Positions 36,727 to 48,569 of a stretch of DNA of 64,000 nucleotides are shown here, piece by piece (position 1 is the stretch's first letter; each line of letters begins with the position of its first letter). The position numbers were made by a program, and so were the translations under genes. Source of the stretch: Mikania micrantha (lineage: Eukaryota; Streptophyta; Magnoliopsida; Asterales; Asteraceae); the NCBI GenBank assembly GCA_009363875.1, contig CM018683.1, positions 46,675,711 to 46,739,710 on the forward strand, read 5' to 3'. Under the pieces are notes generated by a model that was given only the letters and a program-made list of their open reading frames with translations, ran no database searches and was not told the DNA's origin.

Positions 36727-37465
36727 CATTAATGGCCGAATGAACCTTGGCGAATGAGTCCAATGACCGAATAGGTCAAGTCAAAAGAATGACAAACGAA
36801 TGAAATCATTCGGTTGACTTATTGACCGAAAGAGTCAAGTCAACCGAATGATCAGCGAATGAAGACAACACCCGAAAAAGTCTCATTCGGTCGAGACATC
36901 TCATTCGGTCGGCCCTTGAAGTCCGAATGGGCTTCATTCGGTCGTCTGAAGGAATTCAAAAATCCAAGTTCCCACAACTACAAATTCGACCATAAAATCT
37001 ACACCATCATGTTTAGATACGACCAATTAAGCTTTTTAGAACAAGTCTTAGGTGATTTAGTGTTCAATTTGGCCATTTATTAGGAGGTGACGGTTACAAG
37101 CCCTAAAACCCTAAGTCGAGGGCTGTTTATGACGAATCCATGGACAAAGTTGGATAATCTTGGTTCCATTAGTACCTGTAACAACCACAAGAAGGAATAT
37201 CAACAGAATGAATGGGTTAATCAGCGAAAACTTGAAGAACAGATGAGAGAAGTTGATTCGGTCGAAAGAGATACATACAGTAGAATCGAAAGAGAAATTT
37301 TGGGGAATGAGTTGATTCGGCCGAAACACTTAATATATAGGTAGATTCATTCGGCTGAGAGGTCAACCGAATGAGTTGCTTCGCATCAAATTGATTCGGT
37401 CGAATGACCCATTCGCATGAGTGAAGTCATTCGGGCGAATGAGCTATTCGCCTGTTTCATTCGCA
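36727..37465 (-). repeat. CCGAATG/CATTCGG cluster upstream of third ORF
   Basis: About ten exact CCGAATG or CATTCGG heptamers plus many one-mismatch forms (gcgaatg, accgaata, gattcggtcg) in 740 bp, immediately upstream of the third ORF in element orientation. No coding sequence is convincing here. Confidence 0.85.
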
Positions 37466-38041
37466 TGAATGAACCTTAGCACTCACAAACACAAACTAAT
37501 TTCAAATTTGACATTTTTAACATGTAAAAGAGTGCCATTATGAAGATTAGTCTGGTTTGGTGATGGATTCTGATATGATTGAAGATCTGAACACACAAAT
37601 GATCATTTAAAACAAATTTGAAAAATATAAAATCTTTTTTGTAATTTTCTGAAACGAAAGACAATTGTATAGCTAACAAATGAAACTAAAACAATTAAGA
37701 AACACATATTTTTGTGAGCAGTCTTTTAAGAAGAGATGACACATACACCTAATCACATTAAATCAACATTAATGAATGTTGCACTTCAGACACGTGTCTT
37801 ATGATTTGATTACTGATATACTTGTCCACTTTAAACCTGATAATACATCATTTCTAAACAAATTAATGATCACTCATATTTTCTGACTGAGTTACCCATT
37901 ATAGTCAGCCAATCTAGATCAAAACCAGTTTGTAACTCATCTCTGCATAACTCAATACCTATCATCATAAGTTCTATAAGGTTCCAATTTATTTTCTTTT
38001 TGTATTTTTCTTTTTGATTTGTCTCTCATGTTCAACACATT

Positions 38042-38376
38042 CTCATGGATGGCTTCAGCTAGGTCTTTACAAAGCAATATGGCACGTATACAGAACTGTG
38101 TTGACATGATTAACTTGTTCTCTCCAAATGGATGGCTTCAACTAGGCTGCGACCCTATAATATGGCACATGTATGGAATTGAACTTATTTTATGTTTGTA
38201 TTTTTCTTAGCTTATCCTATCTGAATGGACGGCTTTAGCTATGCTGTAACCCAGCAATATGGCACGTGTACAAAATCGGATTTACTTTTATTTTCTTGTG
38301 ATTCAATCATTCTCAGCTGAATGGACGGCTTCAGCTAGGTCTTTACAAAGCACTGTGGCACGTGTACAGACTTGAA
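38042..38376. repeat. Four copies of a ~55-bp block with CACGTG core
   Basis: Units near 38044, 38126, 38222 and 38322 read g(a)atgga.ggcttcagctagg, then about 10 bp, then aa.atggcacgtgtac. Copies 1 and 4 also share tctttacaaagca. Two carry an exact G-box palindrome CACGTG. They lie between RNase H and the third ORF. 37470-38040 and 38380-38720 hold nothing further that I recognise. Confidence 0.85.
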
Positions 38377-38726
38377 TTCATGAATCATTGGAAACCTCAT
38401 TAGATCCTATGATCACAGGTGTATGCCTGATTTGAGTCAAAAACTATTTATCACTTAACTGGTTTTCTAAAATGGATCCCACAAATCAGATCTTCTAAGT
38501 AATCACCAATAGTCTATATATTTTGTAAAGTTGGCCTATCAGTACATAAATCACAATTCTCATGTATTTCAGTTTATCCATTGAGTTTTTTCTTTTAAGA
38601 CATGATAGGTTAACACATCACTTTCTCAAATAAGACTTTCTCATTTTTACAATTTTTCAAATGTTTTTGATTTTTCAAAATTTTCAAATGTTTTTGGTTT
38701 TTCAAATTAAACTACTTTTTCTCCCC

Positions 38727-38741
38727 CTAAAAACCTAAAAC
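38727..38741 (-). other. Internal polypurine-like tract of copia
   Basis: Minus strand reads ttaggggggag-like (tttttagggggagaaaaagtag), just downstream of the RNase H stop. It resembles a PPT but lies 5.5 kb (element coordinates) from the LTR. Confidence 0.5.
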
Positions 38742-38807
38742 TGAAAATCTTTTTGAGTTTTTGATTTAAATGTAAAAGAAATAACAGAAATACTAACTAG
38801 GAAAAAA

Positions 38808-39120
38808 TTAACAGATATAAAAATTGGGTTTATCAAAGGCTTTTGTATAAAGATCGGCTTTCTGGTGATCTGTGTGAATTCTAACAACATAGATGAGTTT
38901 CTTTTCAAAACAATCACGTATGAAGTGATATTTTATGTCGATGTGTTTGGTTTTCGAGTGCTGGACTGGGTTTTTAATGACAGTAATGGTGGCAGTATTA
39001 TCAACATAAATAAGAGTGTTAGAAAAATGTAACCCATAGTCCCTGAGTTGTTGCTGTATCCAGATGATTTGTGAGCAACAACTAGCAGCAACAATATATT
39101 CAGCTTCACACGTTGAAGTA
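38808..39120 (-). pseudogene. Copia RNase H, C-terminal part
   Basis: It continues the frame interrupted by gypsy-2: TSTCEAEYIVAASC (catalytic Glu), YVDNTATITVIKNP, KTKHIDIKYHFIRDC and ADLYTKAFDKPNF before a stop. Rejoined at GACAC the reading frame is preserved (…KKQTSVS|TSTCEAEY…). The domain degrades the RNA strand during reverse transcription. gypsy-2 insertion inactivated it. Confidence 0.92.
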
Positions 39121-39448
39121 GACACTGTCACACCCCTACGCCGCGTGTAGAATCCACGGCGCGGTGACGTATGAACTGTTGAATCATGCACAAGTATTGA
39201 ATAAGAACAACCACAATGGATTACTAAGTTTCATAATGTTTAGACAATTGTTTAGTTACCGACAATCTATCTACCAAAAGAAAGACAACTACAGACCCAA
39301 AATATAGTTACAAAATAAGACTTCAAACAAGACAATTAAACAATTAGGAATTTGTGTGTTTCTAATCCGTCCTAGCATGTTTCTTCATCTTGTTCTATCT
39401 TAGAATGGTCTCCTTAGTTGTCCCTGAGAAAGTCTAAAACCTGATTAC

Positions 39449-40401
39449 CTGAAACATGTGAAAAGTAACTGTCAACTACAGAAGTAGTTGGTGAGAACAA
39501 TAGGTTTAACATATGAAATCATGAATTTTGTAATATAAGGCATAGGTATATTAAAGCAATAATTGAATCACATGGATGAGCTGCTACCCAAACTAACATC
39601 AAGTACATATAACGAGTGTAAACAGTCCAAAGACTGTTTGCACGAACACCAACATATAATCAAGTGCCAAACTACGTTTGGAGTCAGAAAATTAGTCAGC
39701 AACAGTGAATAAACCATACGTAACCGAAATCTGCAGTTAGTTTATAAAACCAATTTAAAATCTAACTGCAGCAATCGGTCTGCCCAAATGTGTCCGCTTT
39801 CCCTTGTTGTGATCACGCAGTACTAACGCTAATGAATATGAAACTTGATGCGTTTATAAGTTTGTTTACAACAATGGACACCATGCTTTTGATCCTTACT
39901 TTAAACTAGCGTGTTAATGCCTTATTTGATAACATGATTTGAAAATCTTGATTTAATACCATGAGTTGAATCCTTTGTTTTGAATACCACGAAATGAATC
40001 CTTTGATTTGAATGCCGAGAATGGTGACCTAGTAGAATAACAAGGTTTATAACATATTACTTAGAAAACACGAGTTTATAACAAAAGAGTTTATAAAATT
40101 CATTGTTTAAAAGTGTTATCTTTTATAAAACCAATGAAGTAAATCCTTTATAAAAACAGTTCAAAGAACCTTTATAAAATCTTTTTAGTCGAAAGCGTTT
40201 AATATTTGATAAATCCCTTAAAACCATTGATGAATTCCTTGAAACAGTTGATGAATCCCTTGGATTTGTAAAATGAACCTGTAATATTTGTAAGTATACA
40301 CACATCTTGTAAAATGAAATACGATTGTAAATAGATGGTTTGATCACGTGTTCCACCCCAAAACAGTTACAAAACAATAAAAGAGGGGCTAATGTTCTCA
40401 C
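39449..40401 (-). other. Putative LTR-embedded intron, gypsy-2 3' LTR
   Basis: Minus strand: donor gacag|gtgagaacat (40401), acceptor acatgtttcag|gtaatc (ends 39449), 953 nt. The arms tgttctcacc (40393-40402) and ggtgagaaca (39490-39499) on the plus strand are perfect 10-nt reverse complements. Confidence 0.5.
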
Positions 40402-41214
40402 CTGTCTGCAGTAGACTCTGAACTACAACAATTAGCAAGTAGCAAACATGACTTCTAACTGGTTCCTATATCATTGTAATCATACATAAGATATAAGATT
40501 TATAGTTGTATAGACTTTGATTCATTGATTGACTTGTGTTCTCTTGAACTTGATTACTCATGATTACATGATCTCATGATTATGATGGTTGTGTAAACTT
40601 GAAAGTCATGATTGAGGTACTTGATTGATCAATGATTCATGAAAAGACTACGTTATGAGCTTTTATGCACAACTCATTATGCATAAACAATATGTGTTTA
40701 AAAGTTTGATAAGTCATTGATTAACACGAGATTTGACATAAATGTTTCCATGGTTTGAGTCTTTAGGATTGTGTCTTGATCTCATAATTATGTTGAGTTA
40801 CAATTTAACCCAAATAAAAATCAACTCACAACAATTTTAAGTTGTGGGTCAATCATTGGGCCTTGAGTCCATGAAACAATGATGGACTAAATCAAAGTCC
40901 ATGAGTATTGTAAGTTAGACATGGCCAACTTAATGCCTTATTGGGCCAAGTCATAGTTTTCATTGGACCGATATAACTCAAATGGGCTCGGTTTAACCTA
41001 TTGGGCTGGTTGCTATTGAAATAGGACCGAATAGAATTGAGTTGGGCCAACAATGGGCATACGGCCATGTATTGGGCCGAAGACCATTATGTGGATCAAA
41101 TGAAATAGTATGGGCTTGATCCAATTTGAGCTATTCATGGGCTGGATCAAATAGACTAAACCGAGGTCTTGGGCCCATCTATGAATCGAAATAACAATGA
41201 ATTGGGCCAAGGCA

Positions 41215-41850
41215 ATAAGGGAATTTTCATGTTGTGGCTCGGCTGATAACATTGGCAACGAACCTTTGGAGTTCAAAGGTCTAGGTTCGCCAGTTATGAA
41301 ACATCACCAAGGTTCGGCCAAGTGGGTTGTGAACCATGCAGGGTTCGTGGATTGGGATGGCTCGCCTAAGGCTCGTCAGAAGGGTTCATCTGCATGGGTT
41401 CGTTAAGTGATTCAACCTGCAATTGTTCAGCTATATTCCAAGGGTTCGGTTCTATTAATAAAGCATAGATTCGGCCATAGGTTCGCCAACTAGGGTTCGC
41501 GAGTCAAACATGGTTCGCGACATGCATAAGGTTCGGCAAGTGAGCAACGAACCATGTAGGGTTCGTCTACGTGCAAGGGTTCGCCTAGGTTCGCTACTGC
41601 ATGAAGATTCGGCTGAGGAACCTTGATAGGTTTGGCATGTCGGGTTCGTGGCGTGCATGGGAGGATTGGTGCAGGTTCGTAGAACCCTTTAGGGTTCGGT
41701 TGATTGAAACCGACGAACCTTAGGTTCGTTCCTGATAGTGGTTCGTCAAAGGAAGGTTTGGCAGTCTACCCAAGGGTTCGGCAAGCTGATGAACAGGTTC
41801 GGCCGAAGCTGGCCTCACGAACCCTGGTTCGAGCCTTCTTCTTCCTTGAG
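41215..41850 (-). repeat. GGTTCG motif array, gypsy-2 3' LTR
   Basis: About twenty exact GGTTCG units with variants (gattcgg, ggttcat) in 630 bp, spaced irregularly. The array is duplicated in the 5' LTR at 51230-51860. The small ORFs crossing it are by-products. Confidence 0.9.
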
Positions 41851-42639
41851 CAAATCCTTACCAGATCCCTTTCTAGGCTTGTACTCTTCTGTGATAGGCT
41901 CCTAAGGTTGCGAAACTCGATCTTTGTGGTGCAAGAACCGGTTTTGTATGCGTTTAACAAACCCACGAACAAAAACCCTATTTTTCAGCACTTTAATTCG
42001 ATTATACCTTGATTTTGGCCTGACAAATCCACAGATCTCTTGTACTTTCGTGTAGGGAATGTCGAGAGCTACGCGTGGACACCAAAAACACCGAATTCCG
42101 TTGAGAAATGAAGGAGATACGCGCGTTTGAAGTCGGTTTTCTAGAGAGAGAGAGAGAGGGTTGGACGAATTTGTAGAGAGAGAAGAGGTTGTTGGTGTAT
42201 TAAATGAGGGAATTAGCCTTGTTCAAGGCTTTTATAGCCCGTGTGGTATTCGGGTTCGTTTCGGTCGCTCGGTTCGCATTTCCGGAACAAAACGCGTATT
42301 TTACGCGATTTTAAATAAAAGAGTTGTTAAACTCAATAAAATGATGAGTTTCAAAATTGTAAAAATATAAAATAATTATTTTATCTATTTTTACTCTTCG
42401 TGCGTTGGCAGATCGTTCAACACATACAATTACGTGTATACCCGCAATCGCGTACGTTTTTCGATCGTATTAATTATTTAAAGTCGTTTAATCATAATTA
42501 TAAGTTCAACATTCGTATCATTATGGATCGTCACCCATAACTATACTCAGTCTCGCTTACGTATTACGATTCTTGTTGAATGAATTAATTGTCATAATAT
42601 TCGTCTTAACACGACGCACTAACACTATCCTGTTACACC

Positions 42640-42715
42640 GAACGCAGTATATATATAGGGCTCACTCTCGCTGCCCACCACTGTTTCGATATAACACGAT
42701 ACTGTTCTTGCCTAG
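42640..42715. promoter_or_regulatory. TATA/GGG cassette in gypsy-2 3' LTR
   Basis: gtatatatatagggctcac, then cccaccactgtttcgatata and cacgat, about 230 bp inside the LTR start. Only the central blocks of the cassette are kept. Confidence 0.55.
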
Positions 42716-42881
42716 TGTAATCGACTGTAAATAAATAATACATACTTGTCCCTAAATAAATAAGATCCTGTAACACACAAACACATTATGTACAAAATGA
42801 ATCACATTGATTAACTGAACATGGACACACACTGTTCTAACACTGTTTACGACTACCATGACTAAATGTACAAATGTTACA

Positions 42882-42893
42882 GTCTCCCCTAGT
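42882..42893 (-). other. gypsy-2 polypurine tract
   Basis: Minus-strand actaggggagac abuts LTR start TGTAACA. The ORF stop lies 22 bp upstream. Confidence 0.88.
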
Positions 42894-42914
42894 TAAGGGA
42901 ATTTCGTCCCGAAA

Positions 42915-45900
42915 TTAACTAGCCGAAGATACTGTAAAAAGATGAGGGTACTTAAGCTTCATCTGGTCTTCACGTTCCCAGGTGAACTCAGCACCGCGTT
43001 TGCCCACCCATCGTACCTTTACGATCGGGATACGGCTGCGTTTAAGTTTCTTGACCCCATGATCCATGATTTCAACCGGACGTTCTATGAATTGCATGTT
43101 GTTTTGAACCTGTATGTCTTCCAGTGGAATCTGAACATCATGATCTGCCAAGCATTTCTTAAGATTCGATACATGAAATGTATCGTGAACATTGCTTAGC
43201 TCCACCGGAAGTTTGAGTTTGTAGGCTACGGGACCAATCCGTTCCAGGATCTCAAAAGGTCCAACGTACCTTGGTGCAAGTTTCCCTTTCTTCCCGAATC
43301 GGACAACGCCTTTCCAGGGAGAAACTTTGAGTAAGACTCGGTCACCGACTTGAAACTCAAGCGGTTTCCGACGTCGATCAGCATAACTCTTCTGCCGATC
43401 TCGTGCAGCCTTAAGCCTTGATTGAATGATTATGATTTTGTCTGATGATTCCTGAATGAGTTCTGGTCCTACGACCTGTGAGTCACCAATCTCGGTCCAA
43501 CAGACCGGTGATCGGCACTTCCTACCATATAAAGCTTCGAATGGTGCACATTGAATGCTCGTATGGTAGCTGTTGTTGTACGAAAACTCGATAAGTGGAA
43601 GATGAGTGTCCCAACTTCCACCGAAGTCAATGACACAAGAGCGAAGCATGTCCTCGAGTGTTTGGATAGTCCTTTCGCTTTGACCGTCGGTTTGGGGATG
43701 ATACGCCGTGCTAAGATTAACACGGGTTCCCAAAGCCTTTTGCAATGATTGCCAAAAGCGAGAAGTGAAACGACTATCACGATCAGAAATGATTGATGCT
43801 GGTGTACCATGACGTGCAATGATTTCGTTGATGTATAGAGTGGATAGCTTCTCCATTTTATAATCCTCTCGGATTGGGAGAAAATGAGCAGATTTGGTGA
43901 GTCGATCAACGATCACCCAAATCGAATCGAAACCTCGCGGAGTTCTCGGCAACTTAGTTATGAAATCCATGGAAATTTGTTCCCATTTCCATTTAGGAAT
44001 TTCAGGTTGCTGCAGAAGTCCCGAAGGCTTTTGACGTTCTGCTTTGACTTTTGGACACGTTAGACACTTTCCCACGTACAGTGCTATGTCTTTCTTCATT
44101 CCTAGCCACCAGTAAGATGCCCGTAAGTCTTGGTACATCTTATCTGCTCCAGGATGAACTGAGTATCGCGACTTATGAGCCTCATCACAGATGAGTGTGC
44201 GCAATTCTTCAGACTTTGGAATCCAAATGCGGCCATTGAGATATAACACCCCATCAGACCGAGGTTCTAGTTTCTTCTCAATGCCACAATCTAAGTCTGT
44301 CTTGAGTTGATTGTCTGTTACTACTTGTTGTTGTGCAATGCGAATCAAGTCTTTCAAGTTTGGCTGTGTGTTGATCTCCATGGCTCTTACACGAATTGGT
44401 TTGACTGGTTCCTTGCGACTAAGAGCATCCGCCACCACATTGGCTTTACCAGGATGGTAACGAATCTCACAGTCGTAATCGGTTAGAAGCTCAACCCAAC
44501 GCCGTTGTCTCATGTTGAGTTCTTTCTGATTAAGGATGTGTTGCAGGCTCTTGTGGTCTATATAGATGACACATTTAGTACCGTACAGGTAGTGTCTCCA
44601 AATCTTCAATGCAAAGACCACAGCCCCTAACTCAAGGTCATGAGTAGTGTAATTCTTCTCGTGTACCTTAAGTTGTCTTGAAGCATATGCAATGACCTTG
44701 TCCCGTTGCATAAGTACACAACCGAGACCAAGGTTTGAAGCATCACAGTAGACAATGAAATCATCACTGCTTTCTGGGAGACTAAGGATAGGGGAATTGC
44801 ATAACTTCTGTTTAAGAAGTTGAAATGCATCTTCTTGTTTTTGTCCCCATATAAAGGCTTGACTTTTCTGAGTCAATGTGGTAAGTGGCAAAGCAATCTT
44901 AGAGAAATTCGTAAAGAATCTCCTGTAATAACCTGCCAGCCCCAGAAACGAACGAATCTCTGTTGGAGTAGATGGAGTAGTCCAGTTCTTAATCGCCTCA
45001 ATCTTTGCTGGGTCTACATGTATTCCATCCCTGTTTATGACATGTCCTAAGAAGTGAACCTCCTTTAGCCAAAATTCACACTTGGAGAATTTAGCATAAA
45101 GTTGTTCCTCTCTTAGTAGTTCTAAGACTTTCTTCAAATGATCCTCGTGTTCTTGTTCTGACTTGGAATAGATCAGTATATCGTCAATAAAGACAATAAC
45201 AAACTGATCTAAATATGGCCTGCAGACTCGATTCATCAAGTCCATGAACACTGCGGGTGCATTGGTCAACCCAAATGGCATAACCACAAACTCATAGTGT
45301 CCATATCGAGTCCTAAATGCAGTCTTGGGTATATCCTCATCATTTACTCTCAACTGATGATACCCAGATCGTAAGTCAATCTTAGAGAAGCAAGTTGCTC
45401 CCTGTAATTGATCAAACAGGTCATCGATCCTGGGCAGAGGATATCTATTCTTGATTGTCAACTTGTTTAACTCACGATAGTCGATGCACATACGAAATGA
45501 ACCGTCTTTCTTCTTGACAAAGAGAACCGGAGCTCCCCAAGGATAGAAACTCGGTCTTATGAAACCTTTGTCTAAAAGTTCCTGAAGCTGACTAGATAGT
45601 TCTTGCATCTCAGATGGTGCTAATCGATACCGTGACTTCGCCACTGGGTTTGCTCCAGGAACGAGATCAATTCTAAACTCTACTTGTCGGACTGGTGGTA
45701 ATCCAGACAAGTCTTCTGGAAATACATCCGGATAATCTCTGATCACTGGAACGTCTCCATCTGCTTTCTTCTCAGGTTTCTTCTCTACTACGTGAGCCAG
45801 GAACGCATAGTATTTCTTCCTCAGATATTTCCTCGCCTTGATGCACGACACAATCTTCAATCCGCGGCATGGTTTCTCGTCATAAACGTTCATCGTTTCG

Positions 45901-47465
45901 CCGGTCGGTAGAGGAATCCGAATAAGTTTCTCCGAGCATACGATTTCGGCATGATTTTTGGATAACCAATCCATTCCTACTACAACTTCGAAACTCCCGA
46001 GTGTCATAGGAATGAGATTGATAAGGAAAAGATGGTCGTTAAATCTTAATTCACAACCATAAATTATCGAATCTTCAAGTATGGTTTTACCATCAGCTAC
46101 TTCTACGGTATAGGGAGCAGTAAGTATAGATGGTTGCATGTTAAACAAAGAAGCAGCATGAGCAGAGATAAAGCTTTTATCCGCCCCAGTATCAAAAATG
46201 ATAGAAACGTAATGACCATTAAGGAGAAATGTACCCGTGATGACTGCCGGGTCCTCGCGTGCTTCGGCAGCTGCAATAACAAAAGCACGAGCAGTAGTAG
46301 TGTTGTTGTTGAGTTTTGGACACTGGTTTCTGAAGTGTCCTTCTGCTCCACAATTATAACAGGCCCTTCCACCTGTAGCAGTAGTGGTAGCAGTGGCAGT
46401 TGTTGCAGCAGCAAGATGAGTAGATCTACATGTAGCTGCTAAGTGTCCCATACGCCCACATTTGAGACACTTTTTGCATGGAGTGTTGGGTAGATGATGG
46501 TATTGGCATTTGGTGCAAAGTGGAAACGTGCCAGTATAAGACTTTCTGGCTGTGGCAGATTGTGGCATAGCAGTAATGGGTGTGGCATGAGTTGGTGTAG
46601 CGGCAGTCAGAGCTGCAAAATTCTTGATTGTCTTATGCTTCTTCTTCTTGTGATGGTGCTGTTCAGGCTTCTTGCCTTCTTCAATCTGTGCTCTCTTGAA
46701 TCCCTTTCGGGTGAGCACACCAGATTTAACATACTCTTCAGTAAGAGTAGCACCAAGTTGGATTGCTGCCTCCAGAGTAGTGGGGTTATTCCCCATAACA
46801 GTTCCTCTGACAACTAGAGGTAAGCCTTCAATGTATTTCTCTATCCTGCGGGATAGAGGAGTAACCAAGTGTGGCACCAAAATACACAACTCATGGAAAC
46901 GAGTTGTATACTTGGCATTTTCACCACTATCTTGCACCAGATTCCACATCTCCACCTCCAGTTTCTTCAGCTCGTGACGTGGACAAAACTTCTCCACAAG
47001 TAAGTTCTTGAAACCGTCCCACGGTAAGGCTAATGCAACTTCGCATCCTCTGGTGTTCTTCTCAGAATTCCACCAGGTGAGTGCGCCCTTATGAAAAGCG
47101 CTTGAAGCCATTTTGACTTTCAGATTTTCAGGACATCCGGTAAAGTCAAGAATATCCTCGATGCTCTCTAGCCATTGTAGTAGACCAGTAGCTCCTTCAG
47201 TACCAGAGTACTTGGGAGGCTTAGCATCGTTAAACTGCTTGAAAGTGAAGTTAGCAGTTCCAGAGTTGTTTGTGTTTGAATTGTTTGCTGAGTCACTGGT
47301 ACTCCCCCGAAGATTCTGGGTGATATCAGTGACCATGCCCGGAATGACATCTCTCATATGCAAAGCGATGGCTTGGGCAATCTTGTTGATCTCATCGTCA
47401 TTGCCACTTGTTGAACCCCCTCCGTTAGGATCACGTCGAAGAGGCATTCTACGAATAGAAGCCAC
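42915..47465 (-). CDS. gypsy-2 Gag-Pol polyprotein (1516 aa)
   Basis: A complete single-frame Ty3/gypsy polyprotein. MPLRR at residue 7 may be the true start, by comparison with gypsy-1. Gag occupies residues 1 to about 390, with WWNSEKNTRG and FCPRHELKKLE blocks and zinc knuckles at about 333-346 (CLKCGRMGHLAATC) and 369-382 (CYNCGAEGHFRNQC). Protease has D425-T-G. RT has D697 (KIDLRSG) and FIDD with D761/D762. RNase H has D908, E945 and D970 (IYIDHKSL, an unusual Ile before Asp) plus VVADALSRK. Integrase has H1097/H1104/C1134/C1137 and D1167, D1228, E1264 (D-35-E spacing). The tail near 1455-1510 (VKVRWVGKRGAEFTWERED) is the chromodomain-like module of chromoviruses. The product would drive reverse transcription and heterochromatin-directed integration. 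There are no stops and all key residues are present. Confidence 0.96.
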   Translation of the reverse strand: MASIRRMPLRRDPNGGGSTSGNDDEINKIAQAIALHMRDVIPGMVTDITQNLRGSTSDSANNSNTNNSGTANFTFKQFNDAKPPKYSGTEGATGLLQWLESIEDILDFTGCPENLKVKMASSAFHKGALTWWNSEKNTRGCEVALALPWDGFKNLLVEKFCPRHELKKLEVEMWNLVQDSGENAKYTTRFHELCILVPHLVTPLSRRIEKYIEGLPLVVRGTVMGNNPTTLEAAIQLGATLTEEYVKSGVLTRKGFKRAQIEEGKKPEQHHHKKKKHKTIKNFAALTAATPTHATPITAMPQSATARKSYTGTFPLCTKCQYHHLPNTPCKKCLKCGRMGHLAATCRSTHLAAATTATATTTATGGRACYNCGAEGHFRNQCPKLNNNTTTARAFVIAAAEAREDPAVITGTFLLNGHYVSIIFDTGADKSFISAHAASLFNMQPSILTAPYTVEVADGKTILEDSIIYGCELRFNDHLFLINLIPMTLGSFEVVVGMDWLSKNHAEIVCSEKLIRIPLPTGETMNVYDEKPCRGLKIVSCIKARKYLRKKYYAFLAHVVEKKPEKKADGDVPVIRDYPDVFPEDLSGLPPVRQVEFRIDLVPGANPVAKSRYRLAPSEMQELSSQLQELLDKGFIRPSFYPWGAPVLFVKKKDGSFRMCIDYRELNKLTIKNRYPLPRIDDLFDQLQGATCFSKIDLRSGYHQLRVNDEDIPKTAFRTRYGHYEFVVMPFGLTNAPAVFMDLMNRVCRPYLDQFVIVFIDDILIYSKSEQEHEDHLKKVLELLREEQLYAKFSKCEFWLKEVHFLGHVINRDGIHVDPAKIEAIKNWTTPSTPTEIRSFLGLAGYYRRFFTNFSKIALPLTTLTQKSQAFIWGQKQEDAFQLLKQKLCNSPILSLPESSDDFIVYCDASNLGLGCVLMQRDKVIAYASRQLKVHEKNYTTHDLELGAVVFALKIWRHYLYGTKCVIYIDHKSLQHILNQKELNMRQRRWVELLTDYDCEIRYHPGKANVVADALSRKEPVKPIRVRAMEINTQPNLKDLIRIAQQQVVTDNQLKTDLDCGIEKKLEPRSDGVLYLNGRIWIPKSEELRTLICDEAHKSRYSVHPGADKMYQDLRASYWWLGMKKDIALYVGKCLTCPKVKAERQKPSGLLQQPEIPKWKWEQISMDFITKLPRTPRGFDSIWVIVDRLTKSAHFLPIREDYKMEKLSTLYINEIIARHGTPASIISDRDSRFTSRFWQSLQKALGTRVNLSTAYHPQTDGQSERTIQTLEDMLRSCVIDFGGSWDTHLPLIEFSYNNSYHTSIQCAPFEALYGRKCRSPVCWTEIGDSQVVGPELIQESSDKIIIIQSRLKAARDRQKSYADRRRKPLEFQVGDRVLLKVSPWKGVVRFGKKGKLAPRYVGPFEILERIGPVAYKLKLPVELSNVHDTFHVSNLKKCLADHDVQIPLEDIQVQNNMQFIERPVEIMDHGVKKLKRSRIPIVKVRWVGKRGAEFTWEREDQMKLKYPHLFTVSSAS

Positions 47466-47640
47466 AAGCGGGTCAGTAATGAGGAAGGATACAATTGAAT
47501 TTGCATGATAAAGTTAGTAATATATCCATACTACTAATATTATCATTCAATTGCAATATGATCCAGTACACGTATAAGTTATCAACTTATTTGCATACTT
47601 ATCATGTGAATATGTACGATGTCTCATGATCTCTCCACCA

Positions 47641-47790
47641 AACCTACACACTGACACTTTCCCGATATACCGAAGATAGCTTATATATAGGGCATACGAA
47701 AGAGTCATGCAAACTGCCAGCCCAGACGCCATGCCACCACCGCTTCGATATACCACGATCATGTCCTTGTTAGCATTTGGCAACATGTTT
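47641..47790. promoter_or_regulatory. TATA/GGG cassette in gypsy-2 leader (full form)
   Basis: ctacacactgacactttccc, then gatataccgaagatagc, ttatatatagggcatacg, gccagcccagacgcc, ccaccaccgcttcgatatac and cacgatcatgtccttgttag. This is the best match to the copy at 5680-5830, block by block. Confidence 0.65.
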
Positions 47791-48195
47791 TGTACTGATT
47801 TGCAAGTGTGTTCCATTGATTAAGAATCCCATGATCTTTGATCAATTTGAACTATGATTGATTCCATGATTGAACTATGATTATGTTATGCGTGCACCTA
47901 CTAACAGTTGTTAACATGTAGAACTAAATCATACGTGTGCTCTACACTTTTCCGTTAACCTATGTTAGTAAGTACTAGTCATGTAATCACTTAAGAATTT
48001 CACTTAAGGTTTACACTGAAAGAATGTTCACAACTTGATTGATTCACCATAATGTTTGGTTCATCCAAGTTTGAATGGCACTATGATTTGATTCACCAAT
48101 GATTGTATCTCCAATGTTTGTATTCCATGTGTTTGTCTAATGTTCAATGTTCCCAGTTGCTCCCGAATCCTCACTTCAAATACGAACGCCGGATT

Positions 48196-48255
48196 CCCCC
48201 TGACATACTGAAATAAGCTTATATATAGGGTAAGCTCTCACCGACCCACCACTTA
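48196..48255. promoter_or_regulatory. TATA/GGG cassette in gypsy-2 leader (short form)
   Basis: cctgacatactgaaataagc, ttatatatagggtaagc and gacccaccact in the same order, without the ttcgatataccac block. Confidence 0.5.
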
Positions 48256-48569
48256 CCTCAGCACGTCAGCGTTAATCCGTCGTTTATATTTGGGGCTAAG
48301 ATTCCAACTGTTGATTGATTATGATTGTTTCATGATTGCCTCTTGTACTATGGATATGATTATGACTGTGTAAACCACCGTTCTTAATTTACTTGAAATT
48401 AAAACCTTAGGTTTCTGTATATGTGTCCTAGGTTGATTTAACCTAGGTTCTCAATACCTACAGTATCGAGTATAATGATCTCCTGTGAGAACTTCAACTA
48501 AAGAATACTGTTACACAGATTCTAAGTTATAAAGTTCCTATGATAATGAACACCTGATAATGATAACAT

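Larger units (their letters stand above)
39126..42881 (-). repeat. gypsy-2 3' LTR (3756 bp)
   Basis: Complete copy with tgtcacacccctacgccgcg at the U5 end. It contains a GGTTCG array (41215-41845), a putative intron (40401 to 39449), the ACACGAAAGTACA block (42041-42053, minus) and a TATA/GGG cassette (42640-42715). ORFs within are not credible. Confidence 0.96.

Noticed and set aside
37099..37115. Telomere-like ccctaaaaccctaa
   Set aside because: Only about two imperfect units; too short for an interstitial telomere array.
43469..47508. Overlapping ORFs in other frames within 42942-47508
   Set aside because: Shadows of the intact gypsy-2 Gag-Pol frame.
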